64,000 nucleotides of DNA from G963665925 sp963678925 (GTDB taxonomy: Bacteria > Bacillota > Clostridia > Peptostreptococcales > Acidaminobacteraceae). The notes below the pieces were generated by a model. It was given only the letters and a program-made list of their open reading frames with translations. It did not search any database and was not told the DNA's origin. Below, one piece after another: positions 52,363 through 59,405 of the stretch (position 1 is its first letter; every line of letters begins with the position of its first letter). A program made the translations under genes and the position numbers. Location of the stretch: NCBI GenBank assembly GCA_963678925.1, contig OY787533.1:1488001-1552000 (forward strand), read 5' to 3'.

Positions 52363-53746
52363 TAAGGACAATATTTTAGGGTCGGCACCCATTGGAAAGC
52401 TTCTCTTTCGACTGGCAGTTCCAACGATTATTGCCCAGCTGATCAATATGCTCTACAATATGGTGGACCGAATTTACATCGGACATATACCTGAAGTTGG
52501 AACGCTTGCACTGACTGGTGTTGGTGTCTGTATGCCCATTATCATGATCATACTGGCCTTCTCGTCATTCGTGGCATCTGGAAGTGCACCGCGCGCTTCT
52601 ATAAACATAGGAAAAGGCGACCGGGACACTGCTGAAAAGATTCTTGGAAACTCCTTCCTATTTCAAATCGTGCTTTCCCTGATTTTGACCGGGGTTCTTT
52701 TGATTTTCAACCGCCCCCTTCTGCTGTCATTTGGAGCCAGCAGCAATACAATCGACTATGCAACAAGCTATATGGGCATCTATGCGCTTGGGACCATTTT
52801 CGTGCAGCTTACCCTAGGTATGAACGCCTTCATCACGGCGCAGGGCTTCGCTAGAACAAGCATGCTCACAGTCCTCATCGGTGCAGTCATCAATATCATT
52901 CTTGACCCTATTCTGATTTTCAAACTGAATATGGGCGTATCCGGCGCTGCACTGGCGACCGTGATTTCACAGGGAATCTCCTGCATCTGGGTCCTGACCT
53001 TCCTCTTTGGAAGCAAAACCCACCTCAAGCTTAAAAGGGAAAATTTCAAGCTCAGCAAAGAGATTCTCCTACCCTGCATCGGACTGGGTCTGGCCCCATT
53101 CATCATGATCAGCAGTGAAAGCATCATCACAGTAAGCTTTAATGCCTCCCTGCTCAAATATGGAGGGGACATCGCCGTAGGCGCCATGACCATCCTGACC
53201 AGCGTCATGCAGTTTACCATGATGCCTATGCAGGGACTGGGTCAGGGGGCGCAACCCATCGTCAGCTTCAACTATGGCGCCAGAAACAGTGCGCGCGTAC
53301 AGAAGGCTTACAGGCTGCTTCTGATTACAAGTTTGGGATACTCGACAATCCTATGGGCAATCATCATGATTTTCCCCCATATGCCGATTCATATTTTCAC
53401 CGCAGATCCTGCGCTCTCTGAATTTTCAAGGATTGCCATACGGATTTTCTTTGCGGTCAACTTCATGTTCGGTATTCAAATGGCCTGTCAGATGACCCTG
53501 ATTGCCATTGGCAGCGCTAAAGAGTCTGTCATCATTGCCATCATGCGCAAGTTCATCCTCCTGCTCCCGCTGATTTACATCATGCCTCGCATCTTCAGCG
53601 GACATAGCACCATGGCGGTTTACGCAGCAGAGCCCGTAGCTGATTTTCTAGCGGTAACCTTTACCATGATCCTCTTTAGGGTTCGGTTTAAGCGTACGAT
53701 CGAACAGATGGACGCACCACTTACCGCGCATACAGCCGCGGCATAA
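52343..53746 (+). CDS. MATE-family multidrug/metabolite efflux transporter, 467 aa
   Basis: Twelve TM helices in two MATE repeats; family segments are LLFRLAVPTIIAQLINMLYNMVDRIYIG near the start and MMPMQGLGQGAQPIVSFNYGA in the second half. These are Na+ or H+ antiporters exporting drugs or metabolites. The ATG at 52343 has AAAGGACTC upstream; an in-frame Leu-start version at 52319 is possible. It is translationally coupled to the MarR gene. Bidirectional terminator at 53752-53786. Confidence 0.93.
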   Translation: MKTATNDKDNILGSAPIGKLLFRLAVPTIIAQLINMLYNMVDRIYIGHIPEVGTLALTGVGVCMPIIMIILAFSSFVASGSAPRASINIGKGDRDTAEKILGNSFLFQIVLSLILTGVLLIFNRPLLLSFGASSNTIDYATSYMGIYALGTIFVQLTLGMNAFITAQGFARTSMLTVLIGAVINIILDPILIFKLNMGVSGAALATVISQGISCIWVLTFLFGSKTHLKLKRENFKLSKEILLPCIGLGLAPFIMISSESIITVSFNASLLKYGGDIAVGAMTILTSVMQFTMMPMQGLGQGAQPIVSFNYGARNSARVQKAYRLLLITSLGYSTILWAIIMIFPHMPIHIFTADPALSEFSRIAIRIFFAVNFMFGIQMACQMTLIAIGSAKESVIIAIMRKFILLLPLIYIMPRIFSGHSTMAVYAAEPVADFLAVTFTMILFRVRFKRTIEQMDAPLTAHTAAA

Positions 53747-53751
53747 AATAG

Positions 53752-53786
53752 AAAGCCATCAGACAATTTATCCGTCTGATGGCTTT
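53752..53786. terminator. Bidirectional intrinsic terminator between MATE and lon genes
   Basis: AAAGCCATCAGAC/GTCTGATGGCTTT, perfect 13-bp stem with a 9-nt loop and T-runs on both sides. Confidence 0.88.
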
Positions 53787-53805
53787 TATTGTTTGAATTT
53801 CTTGG

Positions 53806-56190
53806 TTAATCCCTTAGAATCGCCGTATTTGAAACGGTCATATCCTCAACAGGATTTTTGGGCAAATCTATTCCAATCGTCTCCCGAATGACATCTTCAA
53901 CGGTTTCAACGAATATAAATGTCAAATCCTCCTGAACTTCTCGCGGTACATCAATCAGATCCTTTTCATTTGCCTTGGGCAGTATGATCCGCTGAATTTC
54001 AGACCGGTGTGCTGCTATGATTTTTTCCTTGATGCCGCCGACTGGCAGCACGACACCCCTGAGGGATATCTCACCTGTCATTGCCAATTTTGGATCAACC
54101 GGGTGGCCAGTCACCAGAGAAGCAAGCGTACTCAGCATGGCAACCCCTGCTGATGGACCATCTTTTGGCGTTGCACCCGCCGGAACGTGAATATGAATAT
54201 CCAACCGATCCATATCAAAATGAGTCATGTGGCGTGCCAGCCTTGAACGAATGAGACTCTGAGAAATCCTTGCGGACTCCTTCATAACCTCCCCCAGCTG
54301 ACCGGTGAGCATGAGTTGCCCCTTACCCGGCATATGCGCTGCCTCAATAAATAGAATATCGCCCCCAACGGGTGTCCATGCGAGTCCGGTCACAACGCCT
54401 GGCGGATTGATCACCCCAGCCTTGTCGTATCTGACGATCTCATGCCCAAGAATGTCAAAGAGCATTTGCGGTTCTATTTCATAGGGAAGTGCCACTTCAC
54501 CCGTCACGATTTTTTCAGAACACACCCGTGCAACCTTGGCAAGCTGCCGCTTCAGGCTCCTGACACCCGCTTCACGGGTGTACTTGTCAATGATCTCATG
54601 CAGTGCAGCATCACTGATTCTCAGCTGTTCTTGATTCATGCCGTGGTCTTCAAGCACATCGGGCATGAGGTGCGCCTTTGCAATGTGGAATTTTTCCTGA
54701 CTTGTGTAACTGCTGACTTCAATAATCTCCATGCGGTCAAGCAGCGGACCCGGTATACCACGAAGGGAGTTGGCAGTCGCTATGAAAAATACCTGCGACA
54801 GGTCATAAGGCACATCCAGATAGTGGTCTGTAAACGTACCGTTCTGCTCTGGGTCAAGCACCTCCAGCAGAGCACTCGCCGGATCGCCATTTGCAGAGGC
54901 ACCGAGTTTATCGACTTCATCTAAAATGAAAACTGGATTTACCGAACCAACACGTTTCATTCCTTGAATAATGCGGCCTGGCATTGCACCGATATAGGTT
55001 CTTCTATGACCTCTGATTTCAGCCTCATCGCGCACGCCACCCAGACTGACCCGTACGTATTCCCTTTCCAGGGAATTTGCAATGCTCTTTCCAAGACTTG
55101 TTTTGCCCGTTCCGGGCGGTCCAACCAGCAGCAGGATTGACCCCTGCATATTCTGCTTCAACTTCATGACGGTCAAATGCTGAATGATTCTGTCCTTCAC
55201 TTTTTCAAGGCCGTAATGGGCCGCGTTAAGGACATCTCTTGCCTGTGCGATATCAAGGTCTTTAAAGTCCGGTTTTCCCCAAGGGAGTCCAGTCAGCAAA
55301 TCCAGATAATTTCGAATGACATTCACTTCCGAGCTGTTGGGATTTTGGCTCTTTAGCTTAACCACTTCATCAAGGGCGATTTCCTTGATATTCTCAGGCA
55401 TGTCCAAAGCTTCAATAAGCGCCTTATAGTCTTTCTTTTCAGCGCGTCCACCGCCCTGTGTTTCACCCAGTTCCTCCTGGATGGCACGCATTTGCTCTCT
55501 GAGCATCTGTTCTCTGTAGGTTCTGTTCATTTTTTCAGAAAACTTCTGGTTCAGTTCAATGTTGAACTGAATACTGTGCTTGTGTTCAATGAGAAGATCA
55601 AGAAACTTCAAGCTTCTTTTCCTGAGGGATTCAAGCTCCATAAAGGCTTGCTTCTGATCTGGCGAAATATGAATGAAGGGCATTATTGCCGCAATCACAG
55701 CGTCTATGTCATCTATTTCCCGAATGTATTCAACATAAGACTCAGCACCCTTGAAATTTTGACTGATTTCCTCAGTCAAGTCTTTCACATACTCTAATAT
55801 CTCCGCTTGGTTTTTACTGTCAATGTCAATACGGTCAGGTCTGAACTCAAAGGTTGCCTTGTAATAACCGGACTCAAACCAGACATCGGTGGCTTCCAGG
55901 CGTTCAATTACCTGCAGGCCCAGCTGATAGCCCCCTGGTGTCTTTTTAAGATTCTCCACCTTGACCAGATTTCCCACAGCATGGAAATCACGCATGCCGT
56001 ATCTGCTGATGTCCGAATCGGTGCGCAAGGTCAGTGCAACGGCATAGAAGTCGTCTTGGACAATCTTATAGTATAAATCTTCATCAAAGTGTCCCTCAAT
56101 TTTGATTTCACTTTTTCCGCCCTTAAAGAGCACATCGTGCTTTAAGGGAATCAAGTTCAGTTCTTTCTTTGTCATGTATTCGTGCATCAT
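53806..56190 (-). CDS. lon: ATP-dependent Lon protease, 794 aa
   Basis: N-terminal substrate domain to about 210, a helical region, then the AAA+ module with Walker A GPPGTGKTS and Walker B FILDEVDKLG. The C-terminal protease domain has catalytic Ser in PKDGPSAGVAML and Lys in GGIKEKIIAAHRS. Degrades damaged and regulatory proteins. Size and domain order are normal. The ATG at 56190 is preferred (CGAGGTGAAG upstream) over an in-frame Met nine codons earlier. Single gene, 35 bp after the two-TM protein gene start of which lies further upstream. Confidence 0.96.
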   Translation of the reverse strand: MMHEYMTKKELNLIPLKHDVLFKGGKSEIKIEGHFDEDLYYKIVQDDFYAVALTLRTDSDISRYGMRDFHAVGNLVKVENLKKTPGGYQLGLQVIERLEATDVWFESGYYKATFEFRPDRIDIDSKNQAEILEYVKDLTEEISQNFKGAESYVEYIREIDDIDAVIAAIMPFIHISPDQKQAFMELESLRKRSLKFLDLLIEHKHSIQFNIELNQKFSEKMNRTYREQMLREQMRAIQEELGETQGGGRAEKKDYKALIEALDMPENIKEIALDEVVKLKSQNPNSSEVNVIRNYLDLLTGLPWGKPDFKDLDIAQARDVLNAAHYGLEKVKDRIIQHLTVMKLKQNMQGSILLLVGPPGTGKTSLGKSIANSLEREYVRVSLGGVRDEAEIRGHRRTYIGAMPGRIIQGMKRVGSVNPVFILDEVDKLGASANGDPASALLEVLDPEQNGTFTDHYLDVPYDLSQVFFIATANSLRGIPGPLLDRMEIIEVSSYTSQEKFHIAKAHLMPDVLEDHGMNQEQLRISDAALHEIIDKYTREAGVRSLKRQLAKVARVCSEKIVTGEVALPYEIEPQMLFDILGHEIVRYDKAGVINPPGVVTGLAWTPVGGDILFIEAAHMPGKGQLMLTGQLGEVMKESARISQSLIRSRLARHMTHFDMDRLDIHIHVPAGATPKDGPSAGVAMLSTLASLVTGHPVDPKLAMTGEISLRGVVLPVGGIKEKIIAAHRSEIQRIILPKANEKDLIDVPREVQEDLTFIFVETVEDVIRETIGIDLPKNPVEDMTVSNTAILRD

Positions 56191-56252
56191 CTTCACCTCG
56201 ATCGATTTGTATTCCATTTAGCTGAACAGGTTTTCTAAATTTGCCGCGATGC

Positions 56253-56876
56253 TCAAGCTTCACTGACTTCCCAGCCCGCCGCAAACTCTTTGAATACTGT
56301 TTCTAAATCTGTTAGCTGCCTACCTTTTTCCCTACCGGTTTGTCCATCTGCCTGGTCGTAAAGCTCCAGTGTCAGAAGCTTTAATGAGCTGGCTGATTTT
56401 GCATACAGGGTCCAGCCCCATTCGTCAATTCTGGGTTTGATATGATATCTCTCTATGGCAACCTTTAAAAACGCAAATATGACAAGAAACCAGAAGCTCA
56501 GTGTCTCTGAATGGATGAAAGAGGCACCTGAATGACTCAGGTGGGATAGGCCGACGACCAGTGCTATTGAAAGCAGTATTTCAACCAGATTTATTGCCAA
56601 ATACATATTGGCAAACAGGCGTCTATACCATTTGGTTCTTTTCAGTATGCTGCCGCTCTTCTGCTGCAATCCCTGATAAGCGGCTTCAACATTGTTCTGG
56701 TCCCCACACCTTTCGCATTTGCGCTTCAGTTTCCTATCAATGACATCTGCCTTGAAAGCGTCCAGCCTAGTCTGAGCGTCTCGGAATGCCCATTCAAGAC
56801 TGTATCTGTGCCTGTCTTCATAAATCGTGTTCAAGTTATCAAAAAACGTGTTGATTTCTATTCTGTCTGTGCTCAT
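56253..56876 (-). CDS. Two-TM protein with a CxxC motif, probable MarR target, 207 aa
   Basis: No family is recognised with confidence. The soluble N-terminal helical part holds CERCG (54-58), two TM helices lie at about 93-112 and 127-145, and a cytoplasmic C-terminal helix follows. The layout (helix, two TMs, helix) is like SLATT-type membrane effectors, but I cannot show homology. A strong GGAGGATAA site is before the ATG. Two copies of the MarR-type operator are in the 190 bp upstream. Confidence 0.75.
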   Translation of the reverse strand: MSTDRIEINTFFDNLNTIYEDRHRYSLEWAFRDAQTRLDAFKADVIDRKLKRKCERCGDQNNVEAAYQGLQQKSGSILKRTKWYRRLFANMYLAINLVEILLSIALVVGLSHLSHSGASFIHSETLSFWFLVIFAFLKVAIERYHIKPRIDEWGWTLYAKSASSLKLLTLELYDQADGQTGREKGRQLTDLETVFKEFAAGWEVSEA

Positions 56877-56907
56877 TTATCCTCCTGATTCCGCTGTTGG
56901 AACTAAT

Positions 56908-56928
56908 TAGTTTTGTTTTACCGAACTA
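56908..56928. promoter_or_regulatory. MarR-type operator, site 3
   Basis: TAGTT-N11-AACTA with inner GTTTTACC. Located 32 bp upstream of the two-TM gene. Same layout as sites at 56971 and 57501. Confidence 0.65.
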
Positions 56929-56970
56929 TATGTCTAAAAAAAAGATCGCCCCACAAACATCTCTCTTAGT

Positions 56971-56991
56971 TAGTTATGTTTGCCCTAACTA
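56971..56991. promoter_or_regulatory. MarR-type operator, site 2
   Basis: TAGTTATGTTTGCCCTAACTA: arms TAGTTA/TAACTA, inner GTTTGCC. It is 63 bp from site 3, six helical turns. Confidence 0.65.
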
Positions 56992-57035
56992 TAGAGTCTA
57001 AAAAAAGTCGCCTATGGCGTTTACAAGTGAACCTC

Positions 57036-57055
57036 AGGGAACCGAAGGGTTCCCT
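57036..57055 (-). terminator. Short hairpin after the MarR gene
   Basis: AGGGAACC-GAAG-GGTTCCCT, 11 bp beyond the stop, without a U-run; weak or partial terminator that may allow read-through to the two-TM gene. Confidence 0.45.
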
Positions 57056-57066
57056 TAAAGCAGGTC

Positions 57067-57483
57067 TTACTCAATTTTCTCAAGAATTTGGATCAGAACG
57101 TCCAGGTCTTCATTGTTAAGCTGTTTGCTGAGCTTCACAGCCATATAGCTCCAAGTGATATTCTCCAAGTTCACTATTTTTTCGCCGCGTTCAGTGAGCT
57201 TGATATAGTACACGCGCCCGTCCGCTGGACAGCTTTGCTTATACACAAGGTCCATTTTTACAAATTTCTTCACCATTTCAGTTACTGTTGGCTTAGATAG
57301 GTCGAGTATTTCAGCCAAATGACTTGTTGTCATCCCCTGACTGCAATTGAACTTTTTCAAGTAATCTAACTGCCTCAGGCTTAACTCTGATATATCGAGT
57401 TCGTCAGTAGCTGTGAAGTAACAGCTCCCTTTAAGCTTCATCAGCTTTCCGATCCCTCTGGCTAGTTTTTCATTGCGGTCCAT
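57067..57483 (-). CDS. MarR-family transcriptional regulator, 138 aa
   Basis: Winged helix-turn-helix with LSLRQLDYLKKF, then MTTSHLAEILDLSKPTVTEMV and the wing YKQSCPADGRVYYIKLTERG. The conserved wing motif (D-R) is present as ADGR. GAGGTGATC precedes the ATG. An operator with the TAGTT-N11-AAGTA layout overlaps its promoter region at 57501-57521. It probably controls itself and the two-TM protein gene downstream. Confidence 0.92.
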   Translation of the reverse strand: MDRNEKLARGIGKLMKLKGSCYFTATDELDISELSLRQLDYLKKFNCSQGMTTSHLAEILDLSKPTVTEMVKKFVKMDLVYKQSCPADGRVYYIKLTERGEKIVNLENITWSYMAVKLSKQLNNEDLDVLIQILEKIE

Positions 57484-57500
57484 TAGATCACCTCGTAAGT

Positions 57501-57521
57501 TAGTTCGGGTTTGCCTAAGTA
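57501..57521. promoter_or_regulatory. MarR-type operator, site 1
   Basis: TAGTTCGGGTTTGCCTAAGTA, 17 bp upstream of the marR start codon; shares layout and GTTTGCC core with sites 2 and 3. Confidence 0.65.
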
Positions 57522-57585
57522 AATAATACGATTAATCGACTTTCTTGTCAACTCTTTATTCCATTTTGTTTTCCCAACCATTAAA

Positions 57586-57617
57586 AAGAGCCCTCCACTT
57601 TACTTGGAAAGGCTCTT
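57586..57617 (-). terminator. Intrinsic terminator of the alarmone synthetase gene
   Basis: AAGAGCC/GGCTCTT plus TCCA/TGGA pairing, followed by TTTTTAA on the minus strand, right after the stop. Confidence 0.8.
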
Positions 57618-57625
57618 GAAATTTG

Positions 57626-58321
57626 CTAGTCTTCTACATTGATCAAAGATTTTTCTTGGATTTCACCGATGACATCCATATCCAGCGTGCCACCCTCATC
57701 CAGATCCTCAATTTCATTTTTAATATCCAGCATTCGATCATCAAGAAGGGTAATCATATTTGCACACACCTTAAGCTGATCTGTGATGGTCTTAGGTGCT
57801 TTGTTTCTGTACTTGTAGTAAATCTTGTGTTCCAGGCTTGCCCAAAAATCCATGGCAATGGTTCTGATTTGAATCTCTATGCGGGTTGGCACAACGCCAC
57901 TGCTTAGAAAGACGGGAATCTCCACATGCACATGCATACTTTTGTAGCCATTGGGCTTTGGATTAGCGATATAGTCCTTGACTTCAATAATCCGAACATC
58001 ATCTTGACGGTCCAGCAAATCATAAACCTTGTATATGTCTGACGTAAAGGCACATATAACACGAATGCCCGCGATATCGAAAATATGTTTTCGCGCGTTC
58101 TCAATCGTTGGTTCGAATCCGTATCTGACAAGCTTATCCATTATACTCGCAGGTTTTTTCACGCGAGACTTGATATGCTCAATAGGATTGTAGTCGTGGA
58201 TGCTTCTGAATTCCTCATCCAGAATCTGAAGCTTTGTATTGACCTCTTCCACGGCGAATTTGTGCACCAGCAGAAGGTCACGCCAAGGCTTCATATCTTT
58301 CGTGTCAAACTCTTCGTACAT
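57626..58321 (-). CDS. Small alarmone synthetase ((p)ppGpp synthase, RelP/RelQ type), 231 aa
   Basis: Stand-alone RelA/SpoT-type synthetase domain without a hydrolase or regulatory TGS/ACT domains. Motifs are RVKKPASIMDKL near 52-63, DIAGIRVICAFTSD near 84-97, KPNGYKSMHVHV near 120-133 and EIQIRTIAMDFWASLEHKIYYKY near 149-170, the pyrophosphate-transfer active site. It would make (p)ppGpp from GTP/GDP and ATP when induced. GGAGAAAG precedes the ATG. Monocistronic; repeat copy 3 and family-B repeats lie upstream. Confidence 0.93.
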   Translation of the reverse strand: MYEEFDTKDMKPWRDLLLVHKFAVEEVNTKLQILDEEFRSIHDYNPIEHIKSRVKKPASIMDKLVRYGFEPTIENARKHIFDIAGIRVICAFTSDIYKVYDLLDRQDDVRIIEVKDYIANPKPNGYKSMHVHVEIPVFLSSGVVPTRIEIQIRTIAMDFWASLEHKIYYKYRNKAPKTITDQLKVCANMITLLDDRMLDIKNEIEDLDEGGTLDMDVIGEIQEKSLINVED

Positions 58322-58460
58322 ATCTTTCTCCTAACTTAAAGTCGATACCTATATCATATAGTCAAAGACAGCCTATTTCAATAGAGGGTCGAATAAAGTT
58401 TAAAAATCTGTACAATTGTGCGGGCTTGGTTTGTTTGGGGTGCGGGGCAAGTTTTGGGCA

Positions 58461-58487
58461 CAGGGCAAGCTTTGGTTGCCCTTCAGG
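58461..58487. repeat. Hairpin h at repeat copy 3 (family-B type)
   Basis: CAGGGCAAGCTTTGGTTGCCC followed by TTCAGG. Nearly the same as the hairpin after the repeat at 58635-58653. Confidence 0.6.
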
Positions 58488-58512
58488 TTATCGACAAAGT
58501 CGACAAGATGGT

Positions 58513-58633
58513 AGACTTTAGAAAACTTCGAAAGACAAGGCGCGGATAAAATCCGCTCTATGAGCGTACTAAGGTACGTGATTAGAGCGAATTTTATCCA
58601 GCAACGCAGTATTTCGGAGTTTTTCTAAAGTCT
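58513..58633. repeat. Family-A interspersed hairpin repeat, copy 3
   Basis: 121 nt with terminal inverted repeats AGACTTTAGA...TCTAAAGTCT. This differs from copies 1 and 2 (AGACTGTTGA...TCAACAGTCT) by changes on both arms that keep pairing. Inside, GATAAAAT (58545-58552) pairs with ATTTTATC (58591-58598). It is preceded by GACAAAGTCGAC at 58493-58504. Confidence 0.88.
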
Positions 58634-58634
58634 G

Positions 58635-58664
58635 CAGGGCAACCTTTGGTTGCCCTTGTCGTTA
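58635..58664. repeat. Family-B repeat, copy 4 (hairpin h' of repeat copy 3)
   Basis: CAGGGCAACCTTTGGTTGCCC hairpin followed by TTGTCGTTAG, the beginning of the family-B tail. Confidence 0.65.
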
Positions 58665-58693
58665 GTCTTCACTCTATTGATTTGTTATTTTTA

Positions 58694-58736
58694 GCACAGG
58701 GCAACCTTTGAGTTGCCCATGTCGTTAGCCGCGCCA
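58694..58736. repeat. Family-B repeat, copy 5
   Basis: CACAGGGCAACC...GTTGCCC hairpin followed by the full tail TGTCGTTAGCCGCGCC, which ends 4 nt before the 26-bp palindrome at 58740. Confidence 0.7.
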
Positions 58737-58739
58737 TAT

Positions 58740-58803
58740 ACACATATAAATGAGGAGCGCCAATTTTGTGCGCGCACAATTGGCGCTCCTCATTTATATG
58801 TGT
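58740..58803. repeat. Perfect 26-bp inverted repeat (giant hairpin 2)
   Basis: Arms 58740-58765 and 58778-58803 are exact reverse complements over 26 bp. The 12-nt loop TTGTGCGCGCAC is itself palindromic. Arm sequence is unrelated to giant hairpin 1, but arm length, loop type and the 4-nt spacing from a CGCGCC tail are the same. Confidence 0.88.
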
Positions 58804-58806
58804 GCA

Positions 58807-58831
58807 TTTCTTTGTCTTTTACGCAAAGAAA
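58807..58831. repeat. Family-C hairpin, copy 2
   Basis: TTTCTTTG...CAAAGAAA; core TCTTTGTC...ACGCAAAGA is shared with 26092-26110. Confidence 0.5.
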
Positions 58832-58854
58832 CACCCCATCACGATGGGGTGTTT
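58829..58854 (-). terminator. Intrinsic terminator of the cold-shock gene
   Basis: AAACACCCCAT/ATGGGGTGTTT, 11-bp perfect stem with a 4-nt loop, 22 bp after the stop; minus-strand tail TTTCTTTG. Confidence 0.8.
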
Positions 58855-58876
58855 TAAAAGTTCAACTATAATTGAA

Positions 58877-59074
58877 TTATAGAGAAGTTACATTTTCAGC
58901 TTGAGGACCTTTAGGACCTTCAGCTAGTTCGAAAGACACTTTTTCGCCTTCTTCAAGAGTCTTGTAACCATCTTTGTTGATTTGTGAGAAGTGAACGAAA
59001 ACATCGTTGCCGTCTTCAGAAGTGATAAATCCGTAACCTTTTTCTGCGTTAAACCATTTTACTGTACCGTTCAT
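58877..59074 (-). CDS. Cold-shock domain protein, 65 aa
   Basis: Single OB-fold nucleic-acid chaperone. RNP1 is KGYGFIT at 13-19 and RNP2 VFVHFS at 26-31; the rest, from MNGTVKWFN to ENVTSL, is the normal CspA-type domain. The ATG at 59074 is chosen for GGAGGAATACC 3-8 bp before; an upstream in-frame Met would add seven residues not seen in the family. The 155-nt leader before it is typical of cold-shock mRNAs. Divergent from a DEAD-box helicase gene, another common cold-response protein. Confidence 0.95.
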   Translation of the reverse strand: MNGTVKWFNAEKGYGFITSEDGNDVFVHFSQINKDGYKTLEEGEKVSFELAEGPKGPQAENVTSL

Positions 59075-59237
59075 ATTGGTATTCCTCCGATTCAAATAAT
59101 TTACTTTGGATAATTCATAGCAAAATATTGACGAATAAAACTTTCGAAAGGATACCTGACACCCTGTAAAACCAGAGCAGAGTACGTTTCTAACGATTTT
59201 ATTGCAAACTTTTGATTCTGAATTACTCTACTTTTTC

Positions 59238-59266
59238 ATATTAACATTAAAAATATTCAAGTGCAA
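59238..59266 (-). promoter_or_regulatory. Promoter of the cold-shock gene
   Basis: Minus strand TTGCAC (59261-59266), 17-nt spacer, TAATAT (59238-59243); predicts a leader of about 155 nt before the ATG. Confidence 0.7.
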
Positions 59267-59405
59267 GTAATTAAGGTTTCTTTTGGGGTAATTGTCTGAT
59301 ATACTATGTGATTGATTATTAAGACCTCTTGCATAAATCATTTACAAAACTTGCATTTCTTAGATTACTCTATACACTGTTTAAAAGACCAATAAGGATA
59401 TGAAT

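Noticed and set aside
58100..58125. tRNA-like GGTTCGAATCC motif
   Set aside because: It lies within the intact alarmone synthetase gene and there are no acceptor or anticodon stems around it.
43258..58633. CRISPR array explanation for the family-A repeats
   Set aside because: Copies are kilobases apart in different intergenic gaps with no spacers or cas genes.
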